Shown in pieces: positions 25,368-33,458 of a stretch of 53,517 nt of DNA. Position 1 is the first letter of the stretch, and the number at the start of each line of letters is the position of its first letter. Below the pieces are notes generated by a model. The model saw nothing but the letters and a program-made list of their open reading frames with translations, made no database searches and had not been told where the DNA came from. The DNA is from JACCTH01 sp050741915 (lineage in GTDB: Bacteria > Actinomycetota > Acidimicrobiia > Spongiisociales > ZC4RG35): contig JBOGEX010000011.1 in the NCBI GenBank assembly GCA_050741915.1, forward strand, positions 1 to 53,517, in the 5' to 3' direction. The translations under genes were made by a program, and so were the position numbers.

Positions 25368-25602
25368 TTAAGGACATCTGCCCGTGTTGTTGGCTGCCAC
25401 TCCGGCGGAGCAACGGTCTCGAGAACCGGAAGCTCCTCGTCGGGAAGCGGCGGCTCGGTCGATGAAAGCGTCTCGCCTACCTCATCGGACGGAACGCCGC
25501 CCAAGGTGGTTGTCGGTTGCGCTCGGCTAGGTCGTTTGTGGTGCTGGTGCAGCCGGCGACGAGCAGCACTGCCAAAACGAACGCCAGACTTCGTTAGCGC
25601 AT
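25368..25602 (-). pseudogene. Decayed lipoprotein gene remnant
   Basis: On the minus strand the ATG at 25602 is followed after one codon by TAA. The next codons in that frame read RSLAFVLAVLLVAGCTSTT, a clear lipoprotein signal with lipobox LVAGC. The frame breaks about 30 codons on, while a neighbouring frame continues with a Thr/Pro/Glu-rich linker (LSSTEPPLPDEELPVLE). One nonsense change plus one frameshift would explain this. The rest of 25603-25715 shows no gene. Confidence 0.4.
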
Positions 25603-25715
25603 GGCCGTATCTAAGTAGCTCGTGGGGTGCGGTCCCCGACCCCTACGAAGCGGGGGCATCCTTAGGTGAAGTGCACCGCTGAAGCAGTTGTCGTGAGTGC
25701 GTGCGCCAAGGTTTG

Positions 25716-25788
25716 CTCCGGGGGCGAGAGTCGAACTCGCAACCTACGGATTAACAGTCCGCCGCTCTGCCAATTGAGCTACCCCGGA
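25716..25788 (-). tRNA. tRNA-Asn (GTT)
   Basis: Complete cloverleaf on the minus strand: acceptor TCCGGGG/CCCCGGA, D-loop with AATTGGCAGAG, anticodon loop CTGTTAA (anticodon GTT), T-loop TTCGACT and discriminator G, as expected for Asn. CCA is not encoded. The 3' end faces the heme-protein/phosphatase segment, at whose far end a 3' fragment of the same gene lies (21760-21804). Confidence 0.96.
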
Positions 25789-25818
25789 TGGAAATTGAGC
25801 ACCCTAGGGTAATAAGGC

Positions 25819-26213
25819 ATGGGTCTTCGAATTCAATGCATTGATTTCGGCGCCCGCGATCCGCAGACCATCGCCACCTTTTGGGAGCATGCACGCGGTT
25901 GGCATCGGACATATGACCACGCTGATGAAGTTGTGCTCGAGCCCCCTCCGGGCAGTCCCGAGAACTTGCCCGACATTCTCTTTCTGCGGATCCCGGAAGG
26001 AAAGTCGGTGACGAATCGCCTTCATCTCGACTTCGACCGGACAACCACGAGGCTGAGGTCACCCGGCTCGAGAGTCTTGGCACTACCCGGGTGGACGTCG
26101 ATCAAACCGGAGAAGAGTCCTGGGTGGTGATGGCCGACCCCGAAGGCAACGAGTTCTGCGTACTCAGGGCCCTCGCCTTGGCGGATGGCCGAGTAGAAGG
26201 GGTACCTGACTAA
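25819..26213 (+). pseudogene. Frameshifted VOC (glyoxalase-like) gene
   Basis: The first frame reads a VOC protein from MGLRIQCIDFGARDP through IPEGKSVTNRLHLDF. At about 26028-26036 one base is missing; the next frame then continues the family pattern (DNHEAEVTRLESLGTTRVDV, then SWVVMADPEGNEFCVLRAL) to a TAA at 26211. A one-base insertion after LHLD would restore the usual HLDLRPDN wording. It is either a recent pseudogene or a sequencing error. It sits between the tRNA-Asn and the second toxin-antitoxin pair. Confidence 0.75.
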
Positions 26214-26222
26214 GTCCGTTGG

Positions 26223-26618
26223 TTAGAACAGCCGCTCGACTCCTGGGAAGACATCAAACCCAGAGTCAAAGGTCATGATCTCGGTTATGCCCTTCGCTTC
26301 CATCACTGCCAGATGAAGAGCATCGCGTGCGCTCAATCCCAGGCCCGACATGACAATGTTCTTGGCTCGCTCGACACATGACAGATCGACCGGAGCAACT
26401 TCGTCAACGACACCCAGGAGCGCATCGAAAGCTGGCTGGATGGCGGAAGGTCGATCGATGGCGACATATCGGTGCAGGATCTCCTGGAGTACCTCGGCGT
26501 CGGTGACGAGACGAATCGAACGTCGCACCGTGGATTCGAGCAACACCTTCGCCCGCCCCTTATGCGGATGAGGACCGCCCACCAGATACATGGGAATGTT
26601 GGAGTCGATGAAGATCAC
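26223..26618 (-). CDS. PIN-domain toxin (VapC-like)
   Basis: A 131-residue PIN nuclease with acidic ligands D5 (FIDSNIPMYL), E46 (VLQEILHRY), D99 (SARDALHLA) and D118 (TFDSGFD). The GTG at 26618 is chosen because it puts the first Asp near the N-terminus and overlaps the antitoxin stop by four bases (GTGA); longer readings run through the antitoxin gene in another frame. It should cleave structured RNA when released from the antitoxin. Confidence 0.88.
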   Translation of the reverse strand: MIFIDSNIPMYLVGGPHPHKGRAKVLLESTVRRSIRLVTDAEVLQEILHRYVAIDRPSAIQPAFDALLGVVDEVAPVDLSCVERAKNIVMSGLGLSARDALHLAVMEAKGITEIMTFDSGFDVFPGVERLF

Positions 26619-26869
26619 GAGGGTGACGAATAGCCAGATTCGATCTCCCCCAACACCTGCCCTATGTCCGCCGTCGGAAGATCGTGGCGGAACCCAGCGG
26701 CGATGACCGCCAGCTTGCGACCTTCGTCGGTAGCTGGCGCATTTTGTCGGGCTTGACGCAAGACCTGCCGAACCCAAGCAGAGACGGTGAGACCGTTGCG
26801 TTTCGCTATTCGCCTGATGTCCCGCAACTCGGACTCCTCGACTATCACCTGCAGTCGGATCTTACTCAT
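26615..26869 (-). CDS. Ribbon-helix-helix-type antitoxin
   Basis: An 84-residue protein. The first 40 residues (IRLQVIVEESELRDIRRIAK, then NGLTVSAWVRQVLRQAR) fit a ribbon-helix-helix DNA-binding domain; the rest would cover the toxin. The start codon lies inside a perfect palindrome, so the protein probably represses its own synthesis. It is translationally coupled to the PIN toxin downstream. Confidence 0.85.
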   Translation of the reverse strand: MSKIRLQVIVEESELRDIRRIAKRNGLTVSAWVRQVLRQARQNAPATDEGRKLAVIAAGFRHDLPTADIGQVLGEIESGYSSPS

Positions 26870-26887
26870 AGGTATGAGTGTACTATA
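26864..26887 (-). promoter_or_regulatory. Operator palindrome and -10 box of the second toxin-antitoxin operon
   Basis: ACTCATA-GG-TATGAGT (26864-26879) is a perfect 7-base inverted repeat that contains the antitoxin start codon. On the minus strand a -10 box TATAGT (26882-26887) lies just upstream, so transcription starts within the palindrome and the mRNA is nearly leaderless. Binding here would block the polymerase directly. Confidence 0.6.
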
Positions 26888-26910
26888 CTGCTTGTGTTTA
26901 GTGTGAGGCT

Positions 26911-27717
26911 TTAGGACCCTGGAGGCGGAGCCGATTTCGGCAAGGCGCCCACCGCTCCCCCTGCTCCCGGGTCCTTGAGAAAGGTGGGGCGCATCTCCAC
27001 CGGGGGTGCCCTTTTCCGGCCGGCTCGGACCCGCAGGTTCAGCCCTTCGACCAACACCGAGAAACCCATTGCGAAATAGATGTATCCCTTCGGAATGTGC
27101 AGATCCCAGCCATCTGCCACCAGCGAAGAGCCGATCAGGAGTAGGAAGCTCAGGGCCAGCATCTTCACGGTCGGATGGCGGTTGACAAATTCGCTGATCG
27201 GCCGGGCCGAAACGAGCATCACCGTCACCGCGATGACCACCGCGGCAATCATCACCCCGATCTCTTCCGCCATGCCGACAGCAGTAATGACCGAGTCGAG
27301 GCTGAAGACGGCGTCGAGGAGGACAATCTGGGTGAGGACGCCCCCGAAGCTGGCCGCCGACCCAGCGGTGGCGTGAGCCTCTTCACCTTCGAGCTTCTCG
27401 TGAATCTCGAAGGTTGCCTTCCCCAAAAGGAACAGTCCACCGAAGATGAGGATGAGATCTCGTCCGGAGAGGTCGTTACCGAAGATCGCAAAGAGCGGAT
27501 CGGTGAGCCGGATCACGAACGAGATGCCGAGGAGAAGCAGGATTCTCATGATCATCGCCATGGCCAGGCCCACCGTCCTGGCTCGACCCTGCTGGGAGGC
27601 CGTCAGCTTGGCAGCAAGGATCGAGATGAAGACGATGTTGTCGATTCCCAGCACCACTTCCAGCACTGTGAGGGTTAGAAGCGACAGCCAGATCTGGGGG
27701 TCGGAGATCCATTCCAT
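26911..27717 (-). CDS. TerC family membrane protein
   Basis: A 268-residue protein with seven or so membrane helices. The motif VLGIDNIVFISILA (helix 1) and later LLDAVFSLDSVITAVG place the two conserved acidic residues of TerC/YoaE proteins inside the membrane. Members are linked to tellurite resistance, and some export manganese and assist metal loading of secreted proteins. The C-terminal tail is cytoplasmic, Arg/Pro-rich. It lies downstream of rpoD with an 85-base gap and is probably a separate unit. Confidence 0.9.
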   Translation of the reverse strand: MEWISDPQIWLSLLTLTVLEVVLGIDNIVFISILAAKLTASQQGRARTVGLAMAMIMRILLLLGISFVIRLTDPLFAIFGNDLSGRDLILIFGGLFLLGKATFEIHEKLEGEEAHATAGSAASFGGVLTQIVLLDAVFSLDSVITAVGMAEEIGVMIAAVVIAVTVMLVSARPISEFVNRHPTVKMLALSFLLLIGSSLVADGWDLHIPKGYIYFAMGFSVLVEGLNLRVRAGRKRAPPVEMRPTFLKDPGAGGAVGALPKSAPPPGS

Positions 27718-27802
27718 CTCGAACGAAGTTAATTGGGTTGCGTCGAGGTTGGTTCCACGAGTTCCTCAACCGACCCGACTAGTCCGAACCAGCAGCCCCG
27801 AG

Positions 27803-28948
27803 TCAGCCGTTCTCGAGAAAGCCCTCGAGGTTGCGGGCCTTCTCCGGGTGGCGCAACTTGGCAAGCGCCTTTGTCTCCAGTTGGCGGATTCGCTCCCGAG
27901 TGACATTGAAGTGATCGCCGACCTCCTCCAGGGTCCGCATCCGACCGTCGGCCAGGCCGAAGCGCATGATCAGCACTTCTCGCTCGCGCTCGCTGAGTCC
28001 TTCGAGGGCCAACGCCAAATGCTCTTGCAGCACCTTGAAAGTGGCGGCGTCGGCGGGGACGTCGGCGTCGAGATCCTCGACGAAATCGGCCAGCGTTGAC
28101 TCCTCTTCCTCCCCCACCGGAGTTTCGAGCGAGATCGTGTCCTGGGCGATTCGGGTCAGCTCGGTGAGGCGGTCGACACCCAAGTCGAGTTCGATCGCCA
28201 GCTCCTCGACTGTTGGCTCTCGTCCTAGCGTCTGGGCGAGGTCGCGCTGGGCTCGAGTGAGCTTGTTGATCAGATCGACGATGTGAATCGGCATGCGGAT
28301 GTTGCGACCCTGATCGGCGATGGCCCGGGCGATCGACTGTCGTATCCACCAGGTGGCATAGGTCGAGAAGCGAAAGCCGCGCCGATAGTCGAACCTCTCC
28401 ACCGCTCGCATCAAGCCGAGATTCCCCTCCTGAATAAGATCGAGCAGCGCCATACCGCGTCCGACATAACGCCGGGCGATCGACACCACCAGCCGCAGGT
28501 TCGATTCGACCAATCTCCTCTGGGCGCCCTCGCCTCGTCGGGTGGTGACCTCAAGGATCGCCCGGTCCTCGGTGCTCAATTCGGCTGACTGATCCGGACC
28601 CTCCTTCTCGAGGTGCTTCTCCGCCTTGAGCCCGGCTTCGTATGCCATGGACAGCTCGACTTCTTCCTGGGCCGTGAGCAGGCGATAGCGACCGATCTCA
28701 TTCAGATACATCCGCACCGGATCCGAAACCCAGACCTCGTCGGCTTCGGTGAGCCCATGCTCGGCCTCGGGCTCGTCCTCGGAGAGCTCGATGCCCCGGG
28801 TCCGCAAAAGGTCGACGGCGCGTTCGAATGCGTCCGGCGGCGCCTCCGCCTCCTCGAGCTCCTGCTGAACCTCAGAGACGGTGAGAAATCCCCGCTGCCG
28901 GCCGCGCTTGGCCAGCTGCTCAATCAGTCGTTCACTTTCGTCTGTCAC
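27803..28948 (-). CDS. rpoD: Primary RNA polymerase sigma factor
   Basis: A 381-residue group 1 (or close) sigma-70. Region 1.2 is DPVRMYLNEIGRYRLLTAQEE; region 2 holds NLRLVVSIARRYVGRGMALL, DLIQEGNLGLMRAVERFDY and FSTYATWWIRQSIARAI with -10 recognition residues; region 3 follows, then region 4 with the helix-turn-helix (EVGDHFNVTRERIRQLETKA) for the -35 box. Region 1.1 is short. The start overlaps the dnaG stop by four bases, a dnaG-rpoD arrangement known from the macromolecular synthesis operon of other bacteria. Confidence 0.95.
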   Translation of the reverse strand: MTDESERLIEQLAKRGRQRGFLTVSEVQQELEEAEAPPDAFERAVDLLRTRGIELSEDEPEAEHGLTEADEVWVSDPVRMYLNEIGRYRLLTAQEEVELSMAYEAGLKAEKHLEKEGPDQSAELSTEDRAILEVTTRRGEGAQRRLVESNLRLVVSIARRYVGRGMALLDLIQEGNLGLMRAVERFDYRRGFRFSTYATWWIRQSIARAIADQGRNIRMPIHIVDLINKLTRAQRDLAQTLGREPTVEELAIELDLGVDRLTELTRIAQDTISLETPVGEEEESTLADFVEDLDADVPADAATFKVLQEHLALALEGLSEREREVLIMRFGLADGRMRTLEEVGDHFNVTRERIRQLETKALAKLRHPEKARNLEGFLENG

Positions 28949-30672
28949 TCGCGGCCTCGATCACGTCGTCGCTCTTGCAAACCTAATAGGCGTCGGAGTA
29001 GCTCGGAACTCTCCTGGCTGGCGGGGTCAAGCGCCTGCAGCTCCACCTCGATCGCTTTGATTTGGCGCTCGATCACCTTTCCTTCCGCCCGGTGCACGAC
29101 CTCGGCTGGATTGACAGGCAGGGGGCGAGGGTCGAAGGCGAGCCTCTGCACCAACTCCTGATGTGGAAGTCGCTCGAGGTCGAGCGGCATCCCGACGTCG
29201 GATTCCTTCCGGGCGACCTCGAGGGCTGAGATCAGATCGGCCAGGCTGTCGTCGACCCAGCTCCGATCGAGGTCGACATCTGCCAGCTCCGCAGGATTGG
29301 AGAGCAACACCCGGATCAGTTCGGCTTGGATGGGATCGAGGTCGATCGCTTCTGCGCCGATCCGATCCTCGGATCGCGACCCACCTTGCCCACGGAGTGC
29401 TCGTTCGATGGCCGAGGTTTCGACTCCGATCTCCTTGGCCGCGAATCGCACGTATTCGGCTCGGGCGATCGGGTCGCTCACCCGTGAGATCAACTGGCTG
29501 GTGTTGCGGATCGCCCGCGCCCTCCCCTCCGGCTCGGTTATCCGATGGCGGCGCACCTCCTTTTCGATCCGGAACTGAAGCAGAGGACGTGAGTCCGTGA
29601 TCGCTCGGGCCAGGTCTTGGCCCCGACCCACCTGGACGAGGTCGGCGGGGTCCATGCCGCCCGGCAGGTCGGCCACCCGCAGGTCGAAATCGAGATCGAC
29701 CGGCGTGCGAAGAGTGTCGCCGCGAAGAGCAGCACCCGCCCCGGCCTGGTCGGAGTCGAAGACCAGCACGACCCGATCGGTAAAACGGCGGAGCAAGTCG
29801 AAGTGGTCTTCCCCGAGGGCGGTGCCGCAGGTTGCCACCGCGGTGTTGTTTCCGGCCTGGTTGACGGCGATGACATCGAAGTAGCCCTCGACCACCACCG
29901 CCTCCTGGGCGCGCGCGATCGCCCCTTTGGCTCGATTGAGGCTGTAGAGCAGTCGGCTCTTCTGATAGATGCGAGAGTCGGCCGAGTTCAGGTACTTGGG
30001 ACCGCGATCCGAAAGGGTGCGACCGCCGAAACCGACCGGGTCGCCGCGCAGGTCATGGATCGGAAAAAGCAGGCGGTTGCGGAAAACGTCGAAGAGCTTT
30101 CCTCCTTTTCCCCGTTTGGCCAACCCAGCTCCCATCATCGTCGTGTCTTTGACTCCCTCCGTCCGCAACGAACCCACCAGGGCGTCCCATGAATCGGTCT
30201 CGGGACCGAAGCCGATCTCGTATTGATCGACGGCATCGGCTCCGAGCCCGCGCCCCCGCAGATAGGCCCGGGCAGGCCCGGCATCGGGCGAAGAGCGCAG
30301 CGCCTTTTGATAGAAGCGGACCGCCTGGCGCACGGCTTCGACCATCTCCTCGTGCTCTCCGCGCCGCCGGCTTGCTCCGGGGTCGGTCTCGATCTGGATC
30401 CCGGCCTGACGGGCGAGGAACTCGACGGCTTCGTTGAAGTCGAGACCCTGAGTCTCCTGGACAAAGGTGTAGAGATCGCCCCCTTTGCCACATCCGAAGC
30501 AGTGGTAGAGGCCGCGAGTGGCGTCGAGGCTGAGGGACGGAGTCTTCTCCTGATGGAAAGGGCAAACCGCCAAGAACGACCGCCCCGACCGCTTGACCGT
30601 CGTGACTTCGCCAACCAAATCGACCAGGTTGGTGGCGGCTCGGACCCGATCGATATCGTCGCGCCGATACAC
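28945..30672 (-). CDS. dnaG: DNA primase
   Basis: A 575-residue primase that makes RNA primers at replication forks. The N-terminal zinc-binding domain has CPFHQEKTPSLS and YHCFGCGKGGD (C-H-C-C). The TOPRIM core holds VVVEGYFDVIAVNQAG (catalytic Glu) and VLVFDSDQAGAGAALRG (metal Asps). The C-terminal part should bind DnaB helicase and is weakly conserved. GTG start. Coupled to rpoD downstream. Confidence 0.96.
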   Translation of the reverse strand: MYRRDDIDRVRAATNLVDLVGEVTTVKRSGRSFLAVCPFHQEKTPSLSLDATRGLYHCFGCGKGGDLYTFVQETQGLDFNEAVEFLARQAGIQIETDPGASRRRGEHEEMVEAVRQAVRFYQKALRSSPDAGPARAYLRGRGLGADAVDQYEIGFGPETDSWDALVGSLRTEGVKDTTMMGAGLAKRGKGGKLFDVFRNRLLFPIHDLRGDPVGFGGRTLSDRGPKYLNSADSRIYQKSRLLYSLNRAKGAIARAQEAVVVEGYFDVIAVNQAGNNTAVATCGTALGEDHFDLLRRFTDRVVLVFDSDQAGAGAALRGDTLRTPVDLDFDLRVADLPGGMDPADLVQVGRGQDLARAITDSRPLLQFRIEKEVRRHRITEPEGRARAIRNTSQLISRVSDPIARAEYVRFAAKEIGVETSAIERALRGQGGSRSEDRIGAEAIDLDPIQAELIRVLLSNPAELADVDLDRSWVDDSLADLISALEVARKESDVGMPLDLERLPHQELVQRLAFDPRPLPVNPAEVVHRAEGKVIERQIKAIEVELQALDPASQESSELLRRLLGLQERRRDRGRE

Positions 30673-30733
30673 CGGCAGAGGTTACCTAGGGCCTTCCGGG
30701 CGATTTCTCGGCTGCCTCTTGGCGTTCTGATAC

Positions 30734-30770
30734 GTGAATGGGGTGACCATACGTGAATCACCCCATTCAT
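30734..30770 (-). terminator. Stem-loop between glyS and dnaG
   Basis: Thirteen-base arms (30734-30746 and 30758-30770, core GAATGGGGTGA/TCACCCCATTC, one G-T or A-C position) flank an 11-base loop. It lies 79 bases after the glyS stop and 62 bases before the dnaG start, both on the minus strand. No T-run follows, so either a U-less terminator or a 5' leader structure of the dnaG-rpoD transcript. Confidence 0.4.
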
Positions 30771-30848
30771 CCTCGGTGGTGGCGGCCAGCCCATGAGAAG
30801 CTGTGGGCTGGTATGGCTGTTGTACCGCCTTACCAAACCTGGGTTCGA

Positions 30849-32150
30849 TTAAAGGCGTTGGGTGAGGAAGTCGTGGACGCCGGTCATCGCCACCCGGTCC
30901 TGCTCCATCGAATCGCGGTGGCGAATCGTCACCGCCTGGTCCTCGAGGGTCTCGAAGTCGACGGTGACGCAATAGGGGGTTCCGATCTCATCCTGACGCC
31001 GATAACGCCGCCCAATCGACTGGGTGAGATCCACTTCGAGCATGAAATGACGCCGTAGTTCGGCGGCCAATTTCTCGGCCGGCTCGATCAGCTCCGTCTT
31101 CTTCGACAAAGGCAAAATCGCCACCTTGTACGGGGCGAGCCGAGGATGAAGAGAGAGCACCACCCGCTTCTCGCCCCTCACCTCTTCCTCGTTGTACGAG
31201 TCGATAAGGAAGGCAAATGTGGTCCGGGTCGCTCCTGCCGCCGGCTCGATCACGTAGGGATGGAAGCGCTCGTTCGCTTCCTGGTCGAAGTAACGGAGGT
31301 CGACCCCCGACCATTCGCTGTGCTGGCGCAAGTCGAAGTCAGTCCGGTTGGCGATGCCCTCGAGCTCGTCCCATCCCCAGGGGAAGGCGTACTCGATGTC
31401 AACCGTTGCCGCCGAATAATGCGAGAGCTCGTCGTCCTCGTGGGGACGGATCCGTACGTTCGATGGTGTCATCCCCAGCCCGAGATACCACTCGTGGCGG
31501 GTTTTCACCCAATACTCGAACTGCCTCGGCGCCTCGGACGGATGACAGAAGTACTCCATCTCCATCTGCTCGAACTCCCGAGTGCGAAATACAAACTGTC
31601 CAGGAGTGATCTCGTTGCGAAAGCTCTTCCCCACCTGCGCGACCCCAAAGGGCAGGTTGAGCCGAGCGGTGCGGCGGACATTGTCGAAGTTGATGAAGAT
31701 TCCTTGGGCGGTCTCCGGTCGGAGATAGACGAGGTTGTCGTCGTCGGACACCGGACCGGTGTGGGTGCGAAACATGAGATTGAAGGCCCGCGCCTCAGTG
31801 AAGCTGTTCGTGGCTCCGCAGTGAGGGCAGGTGTCGGGATCCTCGAGCTTGTCGATGCGGAAGCGCTGGTTGCAGTTGCGACACTCGACCAAGGGATCGG
31901 TGAAGACCGACTCGTGTCCCGACGCTTGCCACACCTGTCGCGCCTGGAGAATGGCCGAGTCGAGGCCGACGATGTCGCCTCGTTCCTGAACCATGGCTCG
32001 CCACCATTCTTCCTTGACGTTGCGGAGCAGCTCCACCCCGAGCGGGCCGTAGTCGTAGGCGGAACGGATTCCGCCGTAGATCTCAGAGGATTGAAAAACG
32101 AAGCCGCGCTGTTTGGCCAGGGCGGAAATGGTTTCAAGCGATACCGGCAT
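30849..32150 (-). CDS. glyS: Glycyl-tRNA synthetase (alpha2 type)
   Basis: A 433-residue class II aminoacyl-tRNA synthetase of the eukaryote/archaeal-like homodimeric type. Recognisable parts are the N-terminal GFVFQSSEIYGGIRSAYDYG followed by PLGVELLRNVKEEW, a zinc-like CRNCNQRF with a later CPHCG, motif 2 around RNEITPGQFVFRTREFEQME, and motif 3 with IEPAAGATRTTFAFL. The C-terminal anticodon-binding domain ends with SIGRRYRRQDEIGTPYCVTV and RHRDSMEQDRV. It is monocistronic. Confidence 0.96.
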   Translation of the reverse strand: MPVSLETISALAKQRGFVFQSSEIYGGIRSAYDYGPLGVELLRNVKEEWWRAMVQERGDIVGLDSAILQARQVWQASGHESVFTDPLVECRNCNQRFRIDKLEDPDTCPHCGATNSFTEARAFNLMFRTHTGPVSDDDNLVYLRPETAQGIFINFDNVRRTARLNLPFGVAQVGKSFRNEITPGQFVFRTREFEQMEMEYFCHPSEAPRQFEYWVKTRHEWYLGLGMTPSNVRIRPHEDDELSHYSAATVDIEYAFPWGWDELEGIANRTDFDLRQHSEWSGVDLRYFDQEANERFHPYVIEPAAGATRTTFAFLIDSYNEEEVRGEKRVVLSLHPRLAPYKVAILPLSKKTELIEPAEKLAAELRRHFMLEVDLTQSIGRRYRRQDEIGTPYCVTVDFETLEDQAVTIRHRDSMEQDRVAMTGVHDFLTQRL

Positions 32151-32183
32151 CGGAACCGGAAAGGCTAGACCCCGAAGGTCAGT

Positions 32184-32795
32184 TCAATGCTCGGGTGGGG
32201 AGCTGCTATCGAGGCTCCGGTTCAACGAGAACAACCGGCCTAGGACGGGCATGAGGACCAGGTTGAGCCCATGCAGCACTCCGATGGTCAAGAGAATTCC
32301 GCCAAATCGCGCCAGCTCGAACTGAATCTGGCCGGCGCTCACCGTTTGGCGCCACCCAAGGCGCGGTGCCACCGAGATTGTGAACAGGATGTACGCCGTG
32401 AAGATGAGGTAGTAGACGATGTCGGTCAAAACGATGAAGCTCTTCCCGGTGCGCGGGCTGGCCCGAAAGACGTCCGCGGCATAGCTGCGCCCGAATCGTT
32501 TGATAAAGGGGCCGAGCCATACGGCCACCGCCACCAGCAACCCAGTTGCAACCAGCTCGAGGATCCACCATCTCATGAGCAGCCTTCCTTGTCGATTCTC
32601 CGTCGCGAGAAAAACCAGCGCCGCCAAACCAATGATGGCCAGAATTACGTAGGCGAGAGACCGGTGCCAAGCTCGCCTCCGGCCCCGATCGGCTTCGACA
32701 CTCAACCGCACCCGACTGAAGAGGTCGGGAGCTGGAGCCACCTGGGCTGCTCCGGCAGACAGTGCGTCGGCGAGTCGCGCCTCGAGCGTGGTCAT
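32184..32795 (-). CDS. Membrane protein, probable partner (anti-sigma) of the ECF sigma factor
   Basis: A 203-residue protein. A short cytoplasmic head (LEARLADALSAGA, then APDLFSRVRLSVEADRGRRR) resembles the cytoplasmic N-terminus of some actinobacterial anti-sigma proteins but has no HxxxCxxC zinc motif. Four or five membrane helices follow, which is more than in most anti-sigma factors. The start at 32795 overlaps the sigma stop (ATGA), so the pair is coupled, and a membrane-linked control of the sigma factor is the natural reading. Confidence 0.65.
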   Translation of the reverse strand: MTTLEARLADALSAGAAQVAPAPDLFSRVRLSVEADRGRRRAWHRSLAYVILAIIGLAALVFLATENRQGRLLMRWWILELVATGLLVAVAVWLGPFIKRFGRSYAADVFRASPRTGKSFIVLTDIVYYLIFTAYILFTISVAPRLGWRQTVSAGQIQFELARFGGILLTIGVLHGLNLVLMPVLGRLFSLNRSLDSSSPPEH

Positions 32796-33337
32796 ATCGG
32801 TTCGCCCAGTTCGACCGCGAGCGCTCGGAGGCCGCGTTGGAGGTGGGTCTTCACGGAGTTGGGGCTGATCCCCAGAGTGCTGGCGATGTCGGACACACCG
32901 AGCTCGAGGTAATAACGAAGGACCAGGCAATCCCGCTGGCGATGTGGGAGGTCCCGTAAGGCCTCGATCACCCGCCGTTGGTCCGCCCGCACTGCCACCA
33001 CCTCCTCCAGCGATGGTCCCTGTTGTTCTGAGGCCGGTCGATGGCGAAGCGACACCAGGCCCCTTCGATTGTGATCACGAGCCAGATTGAGAACGATCGA
33101 GCGGAGATAGGCCGGCGCCCGGTCGCGGTCCTTGATGCGTCCGGCGGCGCGGGCGAGACGGATGAAAGCCTCCTGGACGAGATCCTCGGCAGCGTCACGG
33201 TCGTCGAAAAAGAAGCGTGCCAATCGAACGAGATTCGAGGCTTCCAATTGATAGAGGTCGGTGACAAGAAGATCGGCCTCAGCCCAAGAGATGGCACCTA
33301 CCGGCATATCCTCGGCCCGTGCCATCAACGCGGTCAT
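32792..33337 (-). CDS. ECF-family RNA polymerase sigma factor
   Basis: A 181-residue sigma-70-type factor with only regions 2 and 4. Region 2 contains LVRLARFFFDDRDAAEDLVQ EAFIRLARA (residues about 35-65); region 4 contains LRDLPHRQRDCLVLRYYLEL and the helix-turn-helix VSDIASTLGISPNSVKTHLQ. The ATG at 33337 is preferred (AGGAA upstream); an upstream run of 78 codons lacks family character. It is co-translated with the membrane protein downstream. Confidence 0.88.
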   Translation of the reverse strand: MTALMARAEDMPVGAISWAEADLLVTDLYQLEASNLVRLARFFFDDRDAAEDLVQEAFIRLARAAGRIKDRDRAPAYLRSIVLNLARDHNRRGLVSLRHRPASEQQGPSLEEVVAVRADQRRVIEALRDLPHRQRDCLVLRYYLELGVSDIASTLGISPNSVKTHLQRGLRALAVELGEPI

Positions 33338-33458
33338 GTTTCCTACAGACGGGGTGACGGCCCCGACCGGGCGACCTGTCGCCCGCAAATGCCACCAGAT
33401 TCGTCTGTGGGTTAGGAGGTAGGTCAAGTGCAGGAAAATGTAGGGGACGGTTTGGAGG

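Noticed and set aside
21760..25788. Calling the segment a complete genomic island or prophage
   Set aside because: No integrase, recombinase or phage gene is present and only one imperfect tRNA fragment supports it; reported as a hypothesis only.
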